Assembly (NCBI RefSeq): GCF_003663945.1 | Contig: NZ_RCCH01000005.1 | Span: 124,001-188,000, forward strand | Direction of reading: 5' to 3' | DNA length: 64,000 nt | Origin: Lacinutrix venerupis | GTDB lineage: Bacteria > Bacteroidota > Bacteroidia > Flavobacteriales > Flavobacteriaceae | Shown here: positions 54,822 to 63,308 of the stretch, in pieces | Layout: each line of letters opens with the position of its first letter | Numbering within the stretch: position 1 is the stretch's first letter | Made by a program: the position numbers and the translations under genes | Notes under the pieces: generated by a model | What the model was told of the DNA's origin: nothing | Databases searched by the model: none | Seen by the model: only the letters and a program-made list of their open reading frames with translations

Positions 54822-55685
54822 TTAATGTTCTAAAATGCTCAAAAGGTGTTTACCGTAACCACTTTTAACTAATGGTTCTATAAGTTTTTTTAATTGTGCT
54901 TTATCTATATAACCCATTCTATATGCAACTTCTTCTATAGCACCAATTTTTAAACCTTGCCTTTCCTCTATAACTTGAACAAATTGAGAGGCTTGCATTA
55001 AAGATTTAAATGTACCTGTGTCTAACCAAGCGGTTCCTTTGTCTAAGACACTTACTTTTAATTTTCCTTGCCTTAAATACTCTTTATTTACGTCTGTAAT
55101 TTCTAATTCTCCTCTATGGCTTGGTTTTATATTTTTAGCAATATTAACCACTTCATTATCGTAAAAATAGATACCTGGTACTGCGTAATTAGATTTTGGT
55201 TTTTTTGGTTTTTCTTCTATTGAAATAACATTACCATTATCATCAAACTCTGCAACACCATAACGTTCTGGATCATGTACATGATAAGCGTAAATAATAC
55301 CGCCTTCTGGATTATTATTATCTTGTAAAAGCTTTTCTAGGCCAGTACCATAGAAAATATTGTCACCAAGAATTAGTGCTACTTTATCGTTACCTATAAA
55401 ATCGGCTCCAATTATAAATGCTTCTGCTAAACCATTTGGAGCTTCTTGTACTGCATATTCAAAATTGCATCCAAATTTTTTTCCATCTCCAAGTAAAGCT
55501 TCAAATAATGGTAAATCGTGAGGTGTAGAAATAATAAGAATATCCTTAATTCCAGACCACATTAATGTAGATAAGGGATAATAAATCATTGGCTTATCGT
55601 AAATAGGCATTAACTGCTTACTTACTGCTAAAGTTAATGGATGTAAACGTGTTCCTGAACCTCCTGCCAATATTATACCTTTCAT
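54822..55685 (-). CDS. rfbA: glucose-1-phosphate thymidylyltransferase
   Basis: First step of dTDP-rhamnose synthesis, glucose-1-phosphate + dTTP. The 287 residues begin [20 protein letters not shown], with [15 protein letters not shown] and [10 protein letters not shown] (metal site). Length is that of the RmlA family. It is one base apart from rfbB. Confidence 0.96.
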   Translation of the reverse strand: MKGIILAGGSGTRLHPLTLAVSKQLMPIYDKPMIYYPLSTLMWSGIKDILIISTPHDLPLFEALLGDGKKFGCNFEYAVQEAPNGLAEAFIIGADFIGNDKVALILGDNIFYGTGLEKLLQDNNNPEGGIIYAYHVHDPERYGVAEFDDNGNVISIEEKPKKPKSNYAVPGIYFYDNEVVNIAKNIKPSHRGELEITDVNKEYLRQGKLKVSVLDKGTAWLDTGTFKSLMQASQFVQVIEERQGLKIGAIEEVAYRMGYIDKAQLKKLIEPLVKSGYGKHLLSILEH

Positions 55686-55686
55686 A

Positions 55687-56703
55687 TTATGAGCTATATT
55701 TATTTAAGTACCAACTTATTGTTTTTTTAATACCTGTTTCAAAATTTTCGTCGGCTTCCCAACCTAATTCATTTTCTATTTTAGAGGCGTCTATAGCGTA
55801 TCTAAAATCGTGACCAGGCCTATCTGTTACAAATGTAATTTGCTTTTTATAAGATGTTTCAGCTGGTTTAATTTCATCTAAAATCTTGCAAATTGTATTA
55901 ACTATATATAAGTTATCTCTTTCGTTTCTTCCTCCAATATTATATGTTTCTCCAGCTTCTCCCTTTTTAAAAACTAACTCTATACCTTTACAGTGGTCTA
56001 GTACAAATAACCAGTCTCTAATGTTTTTACCGTCGCCATAAATTGGTATATTTTCTCCAGTAATGGCTTTTCTTATAATTGTAGGAATTAACTTTTCATC
56101 ATGTTGTTTTGGCCCATAGTTATTAGAACAATTGGTTGTAACAACGTTCATGCCATAAGTATGGAAATAACTACGAACTATAAAATCTGAAGATGCTTTT
56201 GATGCACTATATGGACTATTTGGAGCATATGGTGTTTGCTCTGTAAACAAACCTGTCTCACCTAGAGTTCCATAAACCTCATCTGTAGAAATATGATGAA
56301 ATCTAGCATTTTCGAAACCCGTTTTTACTTGATTAGGCCCATTCATCCAGTGTTGTTTTGCAACATCTAATAAGTTAAATGTTCCAGTAATATTAGTATC
56401 TATAAATGCTCCTGGATTTTTAATAGAGTTATCTACATGAGACTCTGCAGCAAAATGAATTACTCCAGAAAACTTATGCGTATCGAACAAATCTTCAATT
56501 AGTTTTCTATTACAAATATCTCCTTTAACAAAAGTATAATTAGGATTGTTTTCAATCTCTTTTATATTTGTTATATCTCCAGCGTAAGTTAATTTATCTA
56601 AATTTACTAAGTGGGTTTCTGGGTTGTTTTCTAAAAAATATGGTATAAAGTTAGAGCCTATAAAACCAGCTCCTCCCGTAATTAAAATAGTTTTATCCTT
56701 CAT
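55687..56703 (-). CDS. rfbB: dTDP-glucose 4,6-dehydratase
   Basis: A 338-residue [42 protein letters not shown] and YSASKASSD (catalytic Tyr and Lys). It starts the deoxysugar branch of dTDP-rhamnose. I choose the ATG for [11 protein letters not shown]; an ATG 12 bp upstream in frame would add MLKT and overlap the Wzz gene further, and both remain possible. Confidence 0.95.
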   Translation of the reverse strand: MKDKTILITGGAGFIGSNFIPYFLENNPETHLVNLDKLTYAGDITNIKEIENNPNYTFVKGDICNRKLIEDLFDTHKFSGVIHFAAESHVDNSIKNPGAFIDTNITGTFNLLDVAKQHWMNGPNQVKTGFENARFHHISTDEVYGTLGETGLFTEQTPYAPNSPYSASKASSDFIVRSYFHTYGMNVVTTNCSNNYGPKQHDEKLIPTIIRKAITGENIPIYGDGKNIRDWLFVLDHCKGIELVFKKGEAGETYNIGGRNERDNLYIVNTICKILDEIKPAETSYKKQITFVTDRPGHDFRYAIDASKIENELGWEADENFETGIKKTISWYLNKYSS

Positions 56704-57760
56704 AGTTTTTAGCATAAAAAATTACTCTTCTAATAAGATATAAAAAACATAGTAAAATAAAGCCTACAACTGGAAAAACAATAGAATATCTGTCTAACAA
56801 GCCTATTTCTTGCCTTCCTACTGGTTGAAAACTAGAGATTACATCTACAAAAACATCTTCTGTAATTCGTTTCTCGTCTAATTTTCTTAATTGATTTCTT
56901 AAATCAAGTTCTTTATCAAGTAAGGCATACTCCTTAGTATCTAACTCTTTTTCTTTAGTTAATAAAAATTCTCCTGCACTTACACGTTGTCCTGGACTTT
57001 TTGCTTGCTCTTGTAGAGCTTGAATATAAATGTCTTGAAGTTTTTGAACCTCGTCTAAGCTCTCTTCTATGTTTTCTCTTTGTATTTTATATAATAATGT
57101 ATCCTTTATTTTCTTTGAGTTTGAATACTCGTTTGTAAAGGCAGTATTAATACCATATGCTAAATCTTTAAAAATATCTTTTTTATTAGATTTTGCAGTA
57201 ATTAAAAATATACTACCAGAATAAATACTACGGTTTTCTATAAATCGATCATAATCCACTTGTAAGCGACCTATACTATCCAGTTCACGTACAAAATCTT
57301 GATATTGTAAAATACGATCGTTTTCAGTTTCTGGTCCTGGTTCTATAGTAAAACCTTTAATATTTTCAACATTTACATTTGAAGTACTATCTGAGTTAAA
57401 TATTAAATTTAATTGCTTATAATCCTTATTACTTATTAAAGCGTTGAAAAAACTAATATTATTAACTAATTGGAATTTTGAATCGAAATATGGCTTAACC
57501 AACATTTCTGACTGATAATATTTGGGTGTGACTTTTTCTAATCCATAACCAATAATAGCAGAAATTACTATTACTCCTAAAACAATTTTCCAACCATTAA
57601 TAAATACTTTTATAGTATAAATAATAACAGAAAAAATAGCTTTAAAAACAGTAGAGATAAAGTTAAAAACTTTACTTAAAACATTTCCAATAAGATTAAA
57701 AAACACAATTAAATCAACCTCTTCATTGTTGTTTTTATTTGATGGTAATTCTTGACTCAT
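56693..57760 (-). CDS. Wzz-like chain-length determinant protein
   Basis: A 355-residue inner membrane protein: membrane segments near 25-75 (the second about GWKIVLGVIVISAIIGYGL) and at about 325-345, with a large periplasmic part in between that is helical and Lys/Glu-rich (ESLDEVQKLQDIYIQALQEQ). This is the layout of Wzz/PCP proteins, which set the length of O-antigen or capsule chains. No kinase domain. It lies 8 bp from the upstream gene and overlaps rfbB. Confidence 0.8.
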   Translation of the reverse strand: MSQELPSNKNNNEEVDLIVFFNLIGNVLSKVFNFISTVFKAIFSVIIYTIKVFINGWKIVLGVIVISAIIGYGLEKVTPKYYQSEMLVKPYFDSKFQLVNNISFFNALISNKDYKQLNLIFNSDSTSNVNVENIKGFTIEPGPETENDRILQYQDFVRELDSIGRLQVDYDRFIENRSIYSGSIFLITAKSNKKDIFKDLAYGINTAFTNEYSNSKKIKDTLLYKIQRENIEESLDEVQKLQDIYIQALQEQAKSPGQRVSAGEFLLTKEKELDTKEYALLDKELDLRNQLRKLDEKRITEDVFVDVISSFQPVGRQEIGLLDRYSIVFPVVGFILLCFLYLIRRVIFYAKNYEG

Positions 57761-57768
57761 AGTTTGAA

Positions 57769-59460
57769 TTAATTAAATATTTGTTGTAATATTTTTCTTG
57801 TTATTAAATAAGTTGGCTTAACACCAGAAGTTCCTAAACCACCAGATGCTAATGTGCTTCCTGTTTCTAATGGATTATCACTGGCGTAATATGCATATCT
57901 TACTTTTACGTCTGGATTAATACTTCCTCTTACTTTTGATGCTGCTTGAATTGCTTTTTGGTAATGGGCTCCTTCCATTTCAAGCCCAATAACATTCCAT
58001 GTAGACATATTAAAAAACTTTAAGATATCTTTATTTTGAAGAGATGTTCCTAAAACAGTAATCATACTTCCTTCGTAAACATCTACTCCTTGAGCTTCAA
58101 GATCTTCTTTTTTTAGCTCGTTTTTAAATGGGTAATTGTCTGCTGTGCCTTCAAAAATATGAGCAGAAGGAATCATAATATCTCCTTTTCCTCCTTCTAA
58201 AATTCCGGCTTTTCCCATTATTGAAATAGATTCAATATTTAAATGTATTTTATCTTTTCCTTCTCCAAATGGTTTTAAAAACTCATCTATAGTTTCGTAA
58301 GCTTGCTCTCCAAATGCATAATCCATTACAAAAAGTACAGGCTTATTCTCGTTAGACTCTTTTTGTTTTTTTATACCTAAATCGGTATGGCTTATATCAA
58401 ATTTAGCAGTATCAAAAATCTGAACATTTATGTTAGTTCCAGAGCTATCTTTGATATATATCATCCCTTGCTGTAACGCTTTTTGTGTTACTTTATTGCG
58501 TAAATTCTCGTTTTCTGAGCTACTTAAAGCCTCGTAAACCTCAAATATATTCTTTTTTGCTGATAACGTTTTTAAAGCTTGTGGTGCATAAAGCGTATTC
58601 ATTACACTATGAAGATTTGCACTAACTATATGAATTGGTCTAGATAATAAACCGTTTGCTTTTAATGTCTCTTTTATAGTGTTTGCCCAACGTTCTCCAT
58701 GAATATGATGCCCTAAACGCTCTCTTAAAACAGGACTAAAAGTTACTGTACGCTTATTATTATTAACAACTTCATCTATTGCTAATTTACCTAGCCAATA
58801 TACTATTTCTAATAAACGTTCTGGATGTTTAGCTGTAGCAAACACAGGATAAACATCTGTTAATTCTTTAAATGTACGTCCTAAAATATTAGCTGTATGT
58901 GTTATTGCAATTTCTCTTTCTGGTTTTGTTAGCTTCTTTTTACTTAAAACTGCTGCCTCAAGTTTAATCCAGTCTCTAGTTGTAGAGCCTTTATCATCTA
59001 TAACTACTCTTTTAAAAATTTTATGAGACTCAACAAATAAAAAGGTTAAATGTGTTAAAATATCGTAAATTTCACTTCTTCCTCGTGTAATTTCAATATT
59101 CATTTGCTCTGCATCAATCCTGTAGCAATTTCGTCTTCTTTTTGGAGGTATTATGGCTTCAAAATGAGAATTAGCATAACCTTCGTCACTTGTTAAGTTA
59201 ATAAAACGACACTCTTCTATACCTATAGGTAATCTATCTATAACATACAAAAGTCCTTCTAGCTCAGCTTTTTCGTCTGCTATAGAACCATAAATTTCTG
59301 GTCTTAATACTAAAAGAGCTTCACGTAGAGTTTCTCCAGACACGCCCATAGGCTTATAAAAACCGCGGTTGAATAAATGCCTCATTGTAATGTACATTCT
59401 TTCAATAGCGTTCGAGCTTTCTTGAGCTCTTGTTCTTTCGTGTTTTTTAATTTTACTCAT
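57769..59460 (-). CDS. protein with nucleosidase/phosphorylase-like C-terminal domain (DUF6909-like)
   Basis: A 563-residue cytoplasmic protein with no signal peptide. The N-terminal two thirds (about 1-340) are helical and unassigned. The last 200 residues read like a nucleoside phosphorylase/MTA-SAH nucleosidase fold: SISIMGKAGILEGGKGDIMI (411-430), then PSA, and VIGLEMEGAHY (490-500), where the Met-Glu pair (495-496) would bind the ribose. I recall such proteins as DUF6909; that name is from memory. The substrate is unknown. A -7-like box TATATTTG (59485-59478 minus) lies 17 bp before the start. Confidence 0.7.
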   Translation of the reverse strand: MSKIKKHERTRAQESSNAIERMYITMRHLFNRGFYKPMGVSGETLREALLVLRPEIYGSIADEKAELEGLLYVIDRLPIGIEECRFINLTSDEGYANSHFEAIIPPKRRRNCYRIDAEQMNIEITRGRSEIYDILTHLTFLFVESHKIFKRVVIDDKGSTTRDWIKLEAAVLSKKKLTKPEREIAITHTANILGRTFKELTDVYPVFATAKHPERLLEIVYWLGKLAIDEVVNNNKRTVTFSPVLRERLGHHIHGERWANTIKETLKANGLLSRPIHIVSANLHSVMNTLYAPQALKTLSAKKNIFEVYEALSSSENENLRNKVTQKALQQGMIYIKDSSGTNINVQIFDTAKFDISHTDLGIKKQKESNENKPVLFVMDYAFGEQAYETIDEFLKPFGEGKDKIHLNIESISIMGKAGILEGGKGDIMIPSAHIFEGTADNYPFKNELKKEDLEAQGVDVYEGSMITVLGTSLQNKDILKFFNMSTWNVIGLEMEGAHYQKAIQAASKVRGSINPDVKVRYAYYASDNPLETGSTLASGGLGTSGVKPTYLITRKILQQIFN

Positions 59461-59488
59461 GTAATTTCCTTAGCTGGCAAATATACTA

Positions 59489-60988
59489 TTATTTAAATAT
59501 TATTTCGGTATTTAAAGCATCTGCTATTTTACGATCGTTTGAGAGGCGTGGAATTTTATTTTGCCCACCTAATTTCCCAATAGATTTCATGTAGTTTTGA
59601 AATCCATTTTTTTGTATTACAGATATCTTTAACGGTTGCAAAACCTTACCAACAATTAAATCTAAATAATAACTATTTTGCTGTTGTAATGCATTATCTA
59701 TTTTTATTGCTAAATCTTGTAAATTTTCTGGCTTATTTTCAAATTCAATAAACCATTCGTGATATGGTAAACCAGATTCTGGATTAATTTGAGGCGCTAC
59801 AGTAAACTCGTTTATACTAACCAATGTGCCTTTAGTAGCTTCTTTTAAAGCATGCTCTACTTCTTTACCTATTACATGTTCTCCAAATGCTGAAATAAAA
59901 TGTTTTATGCGCCCAGAGACAATAACTCTATATGGTTTTATACTTGTAAACATTACTGTGTCTCCAACATTATAAGCCCAAAGTCCTGCATTAGTAGAAA
60001 TTATTATTACGTAATTTTTGTTTAATTCTACGTCTTTAATAGTTATTCGTTTTGGGTTTTCATTAAAAAACTCTTCAGCCAAAACAAATTCATAAAACAT
60101 TCCAGAATTTAATTGAAGCAGCATTCCTTTCTCTTTTTGCTTGTCTTGAAAAGCAAAAAAACCTTCACTTGCTGGATATAGTTCTATACTATCTACTTTT
60201 CTTCCTATTAGGTTTTCAAACTTTGCTCGGTATGGTTCGTAATTAACACCTCCAAAAATAAATAGGTTAAAGTTTTTAAATATATCGCCAACTTTTTGTC
60301 CTGTTTTTTTCTGAAGCTTTTCAAAATACATTTGAACCCAAGATGGTATACCAGAAATAATTGTCATATTCTCTGGTAAAGTTTCTTCTACTACAGCATC
60401 TACTTTAGTTTCCCAGTCTTCTATACAATTGGTTTCCCAAGAAGGAAGACGATTTTTTTGAAGATATTTTGGTACATAATGTGCTACAATTCCAGATAAA
60501 CGCCCTAATTGTACTCCGTTTTGTTCTTTTAATACAGGACTGCCTTGTAGAAAAATCATTTTGCCATCTACAAATTTAGAATTTCCTGTTTCATGGATAT
60601 ATAATAAAATAGCATTTCGTGCCGCATTAACATGATTAGGCATGCTTTCGGCAGTAATAGGAATATATTTTGCACCAGAAGTTGTACCAGATGTTTTTGC
60701 GAAATAGAGTGGTTTACCTTTCCAGAGAATATCTTTTTCTCCTGCAACTACTCTTTCTACATAAGGTTTTAGTGCTTCATAATCACGAATTGGTACTCGT
60801 TTTACAAAATCGTTATGATTATTTATACTAACAAAATCATGATCTTTACCAAATTTAGTTTGGGCTGCTTCGCTTATTAAGTTCTTAAATACTTTGTCTT
60901 GAGTATCAATAGGATTATTAGACCATTTTTGAACTTTATAGTAAATATATTTTGCAAATGATTTTGCTAAAATTGATTTTAACGACAT
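59489..60988 (-). CDS. GH3 auxin-responsive promoter family protein (acyl adenylase)
   Basis: A 499-residue member of the GH3 family of ANL-type adenylating enzymes; plant GH3 proteins join amino acids to hormones, bacterial members are uncharacterised for the most part. Visible motifs are TSGTTSGAKYIPIT (about 109-122, ATP loop), IELYPASEGFFAFQ and YNVGDTVMFTSIKPYRVIVSG. The acid substrate is unknown. It lies just 2 bp from the M23 gene and 28 bp before the nucleosidase-like gene. Confidence 0.87.
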   Translation of the reverse strand: MSLKSILAKSFAKYIYYKVQKWSNNPIDTQDKVFKNLISEAAQTKFGKDHDFVSINNHNDFVKRVPIRDYEALKPYVERVVAGEKDILWKGKPLYFAKTSGTTSGAKYIPITAESMPNHVNAARNAILLYIHETGNSKFVDGKMIFLQGSPVLKEQNGVQLGRLSGIVAHYVPKYLQKNRLPSWETNCIEDWETKVDAVVEETLPENMTIISGIPSWVQMYFEKLQKKTGQKVGDIFKNFNLFIFGGVNYEPYRAKFENLIGRKVDSIELYPASEGFFAFQDKQKEKGMLLQLNSGMFYEFVLAEEFFNENPKRITIKDVELNKNYVIIISTNAGLWAYNVGDTVMFTSIKPYRVIVSGRIKHFISAFGEHVIGKEVEHALKEATKGTLVSINEFTVAPQINPESGLPYHEWFIEFENKPENLQDLAIKIDNALQQQNSYYLDLIVGKVLQPLKISVIQKNGFQNYMKSIGKLGGQNKIPRLSNDRKIADALNTEIIFK

Positions 60989-60990
60989 AT

Positions 60991-61857
60991 TTATTTCTTA
61001 AAATCTATAAAATTTGTTGGATTAACAGAATAGCCATCACTCCATAATTCGAAATGCAAATGTGGCCCTGTAGATAAATCGCCTGTATTTCCAGAAGTAG
61101 CAATTACTTCTCCAGCTTTTACTAAATCTCCTTGTTCTTTGGTTAACGTTGCATTGTGTTTGTATACAGAAAGTAAGCCATGACTATGCTCTATTAAAAT
61201 TACAAAACCTGTTTGTGCAGTCCATTCTGCAAAAATAACTGTTCCATCTGCTGTTGCTTTTACTGGTGTGTTTTTTGCAACAACAATATCTACTGCATAG
61301 TGTTTTTCTTTTGTGTTATAATGTTCACTAATTTCACCATTTACAGGTGGAAATAAAACAAAATTGGTTTTTGATTTTGCTGTTTCAAAAAGACTATACT
61401 TATCTTCCTTATCTACTTTTACTCTTAATATGGAATCTGCTTTGTTTGCTGTTAAATCTATTTCGTTTGTCTCAATATTAGCCGCTTCAATTATAGAGTC
61501 TCGATTAAAGTTTACAGCGCTAATTTCCCCTTTTAATACTTTTTTTATAGATGCGTAATATTGGTCATTATTTGTAATTACCTGTTGTAATGAATCTGTT
61601 TTGTAATTAAGTTCTACTGCTTTCTTTTTTAAAGCTGTGGAAGAATATCCTGGAATATATTCTCTTAATGGTGTTAAAGCAATAAGTAAAATAGTAAAAA
61701 TTATTAATGCAATAGATGAAATACCAACCAATACAAAAACGTTTAGCCTTGTTAATTTAAACGATAACCTTTCTTCAAAAGTATCTTCATTTAAAATCAC
61801 CAAACGATACTTGTGAAGTAATTTTTTTGATATTTTTTTTGATTTCTTTTTTTTCAT
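60991..61857 (-). CDS. M23-family peptidase with intact LytM active site
   Basis: A 288-residue membrane-anchored protein: one membrane helix (about 38-62), a coiled stalk (75-150) and a C-terminal LytM domain with His186 and Asp190 (HYAVD) and His266/His268 (HLH), the zinc ligands and catalytic residue of active M23 endopeptidases. It cuts peptide cross-links in the cell wall in its family. Unlike the EnvC-like protein, its site is complete. It is the first gene of the long minus-strand run; TATATTTG (61879-61872 minus) ends 15 bp before the start codon. Confidence 0.9.
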   Translation of the reverse strand: MKKKKSKKISKKLLHKYRLVILNEDTFEERLSFKLTRLNVFVLVGISSIALIIFTILLIALTPLREYIPGYSSTALKKKAVELNYKTDSLQQVITNNDQYYASIKKVLKGEISAVNFNRDSIIEAANIETNEIDLTANKADSILRVKVDKEDKYSLFETAKSKTNFVLFPPVNGEISEHYNTKEKHYAVDIVVAKNTPVKATADGTVIFAEWTAQTGFVILIEHSHGLLSVYKHNATLTKEQGDLVKAGEVIATSGNTGDLSTGPHLHFELWSDGYSVNPTNFIDFKK

Positions 61858-62153
61858 AACCTATGTTGTAACAAATATAAAAAAGGCTTTTTTGTAAAAC
61901 ATTTTAAATGGACTTTTTTTATTTAATTTATATTAAAAATAACATAAATAGCTGTTTTTTAACTATTTAATAAAATTTTGATAATACTTTATTTTATAAA
62001 ATTAAGGACACTTACTTTGTATTTGTTTATTATTATATGTTGCTTTGATTAAAATACTCAAGCACATGTTATATTTATTAATTAGAGTTTCATTCATAAA
62101 ATCTCTTAATAAAAAAGACATATTATTATTAACTTATTAATGGTCTAAAAATT
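61858..62153. other. AT-rich divergent intergenic region
   Basis: This 296-bp gap separates the divergent M23 and HlyD genes and is the longest in the window. On the minus side it has TATATTTG (61879-61872) with only TTT at the -33 distance. On the plus side no full TAnnTTTG box is found before HlyD. The longest plus-strand small frames, at 61910 (20 codons) and 62066 (24 codons), have no double-Gly leader or homology that I can recognise. Confidence 0.6.
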
Positions 62154-63308
62154 ATGAATGAAAACAATATTTTCCCAGAAGATATTTTACATAATACAGT
62201 AGAATATCATATTGCTAAACACAGTAAAAAAACTAATCTTATATTTTGGATTATTTTTTTAGTGCTTGCAACAGCATTAGCAGCACTACCTTTTATTTAT
62301 GTAGATATATATACAACTAGTCGTGGTATTATTACATCGCATGAAAAGCCCGTAACTTTATTTGCACCTGCAACTGGCCGTATTACTTATTTTAATTTAA
62401 TAGAAAATCAATCTGTTTCGGTTGGAGATACACTGCTGGTAGTGAACCAAAAGATTTTAGATGAACGTGATAATTTAATAGATTCTCAAAAAGAAGATAC
62501 CGAAAATTTTATTAAAGATTTAGAATTTCTAATTAAAGGAAACTATTCTAAACTAAAAACTAAGCAATACAAAAAGGAATATTTAAAATTCCAACAACAG
62601 TTATTTAATATAAATACGATTATTAAAAATACTCAAGCAGAATACAATCGTGCAAAAATACTTTTTGAAAAAGATGTTATCGCAAAATCTGAGTATGATA
62701 ATGCCTTATTAGAACTAAATAAATTAAAAAACGACAGAACTAATATTTATAAACAAGCTCAATTAACTTGGCAAACAGAATTAACAGATTATGAACAGTC
62801 TTTAGAAAATTTAGATTCTAACAAAAAACAACTTAAAGAAGAAAAAGATATGTATGTTTTAATTGCTCCTATAGATGGAGAATTAATAAATGTTCAAGGT
62901 TTTAATTTAGGAAGTATTTTAAATGCAGGAAGTAATTTAGCAAACATATCTCCGAGTAAAAATTTAGTTATTGAGTCTTTTCTATCACCTTCTGATATTG
63001 GCTATATAGATGAGGGTATTGAAGCCAAATACCAAGTAGACTCTTACAATTCCAACCAGTGGGGATTTGCAACTGGTGAAATTACAGAAGTTGGTAAAGA
63101 TATTGTTCAAATAAATAACTCCAATATTTTTAAAGTTAGAAGCTCTCTTAACGAAAAATATCTCTCGCTGGTTAATGGTGCTCGTGGTGATTTAAAAAAA
63201 GGAATGACAGTTACAAGTAGATTTTTTTTAACACGTAGAAGTTTGTTTCAACTATTATTTGATAGCATAGACGATTGGTTTAACCCTTATAACAATAAAA
63301 ATGAGTAA
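62154..63308 (+). CDS. HlyD-family periplasmic adaptor protein
   Basis: Membrane fusion protein for a type I-like export system. The 384 residues have one membrane helix (about 30-52), a biotin-lipoyl half-domain (LFAPATGRITYFNLIENQSV), a long coiled hairpin (about 110-225) and a C-terminal lipoyl/beta-barrel part (YVLIAPIDGELINVQGFNLG). Its stop overlaps the start of the C39 ABC exporter gene by 8 bp, so both are made together. An outer membrane TolC-like partner is not in the window. Confidence 0.9.
   Translation: MNENNIFPEDILHNTVEYHIAKHSKKTNLIFWIIFLVLATALAALPFIYVDIYTTSRGIITSHEKPVTLFAPATGRITYFNLIENQSVSVGDTLLVVNQKILDERDNLIDSQKEDTENFIKDLEFLIKGNYSKLKTKQYKKEYLKFQQQLFNINTIIKNTQAEYNRAKILFEKDVIAKSEYDNALLELNKLKNDRTNIYKQAQLTWQTELTDYEQSLENLDSNKKQLKEEKDMYVLIAPIDGELINVQGFNLGSILNAGSNLANISPSKNLVIESFLSPSDIGYIDEGIEAKYQVDSYNSNQWGFATGEITEVGKDIVQINNSNIFKVRSSLNEKYLSLVNGARGDLKKGMTVTSRFFLTRRSLFQLLFDSIDDWFNPYNNKNE

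Noticed and set aside
29871-61857. JUMPStart/ops element or RfaH control expected before a long O-antigen locus
   Set aside because: I saw no ops-like or JUMPStart-like sequence upstream of the run; these belong to Gammaproteobacteria.
62066-62140. 24-codon frame before HlyD as a possible exported peptide precursor
   Set aside because: No Gly-Gly leader end, no mature-peptide pattern and a hydrophobic tail with no features beyond random AT-rich sequence.
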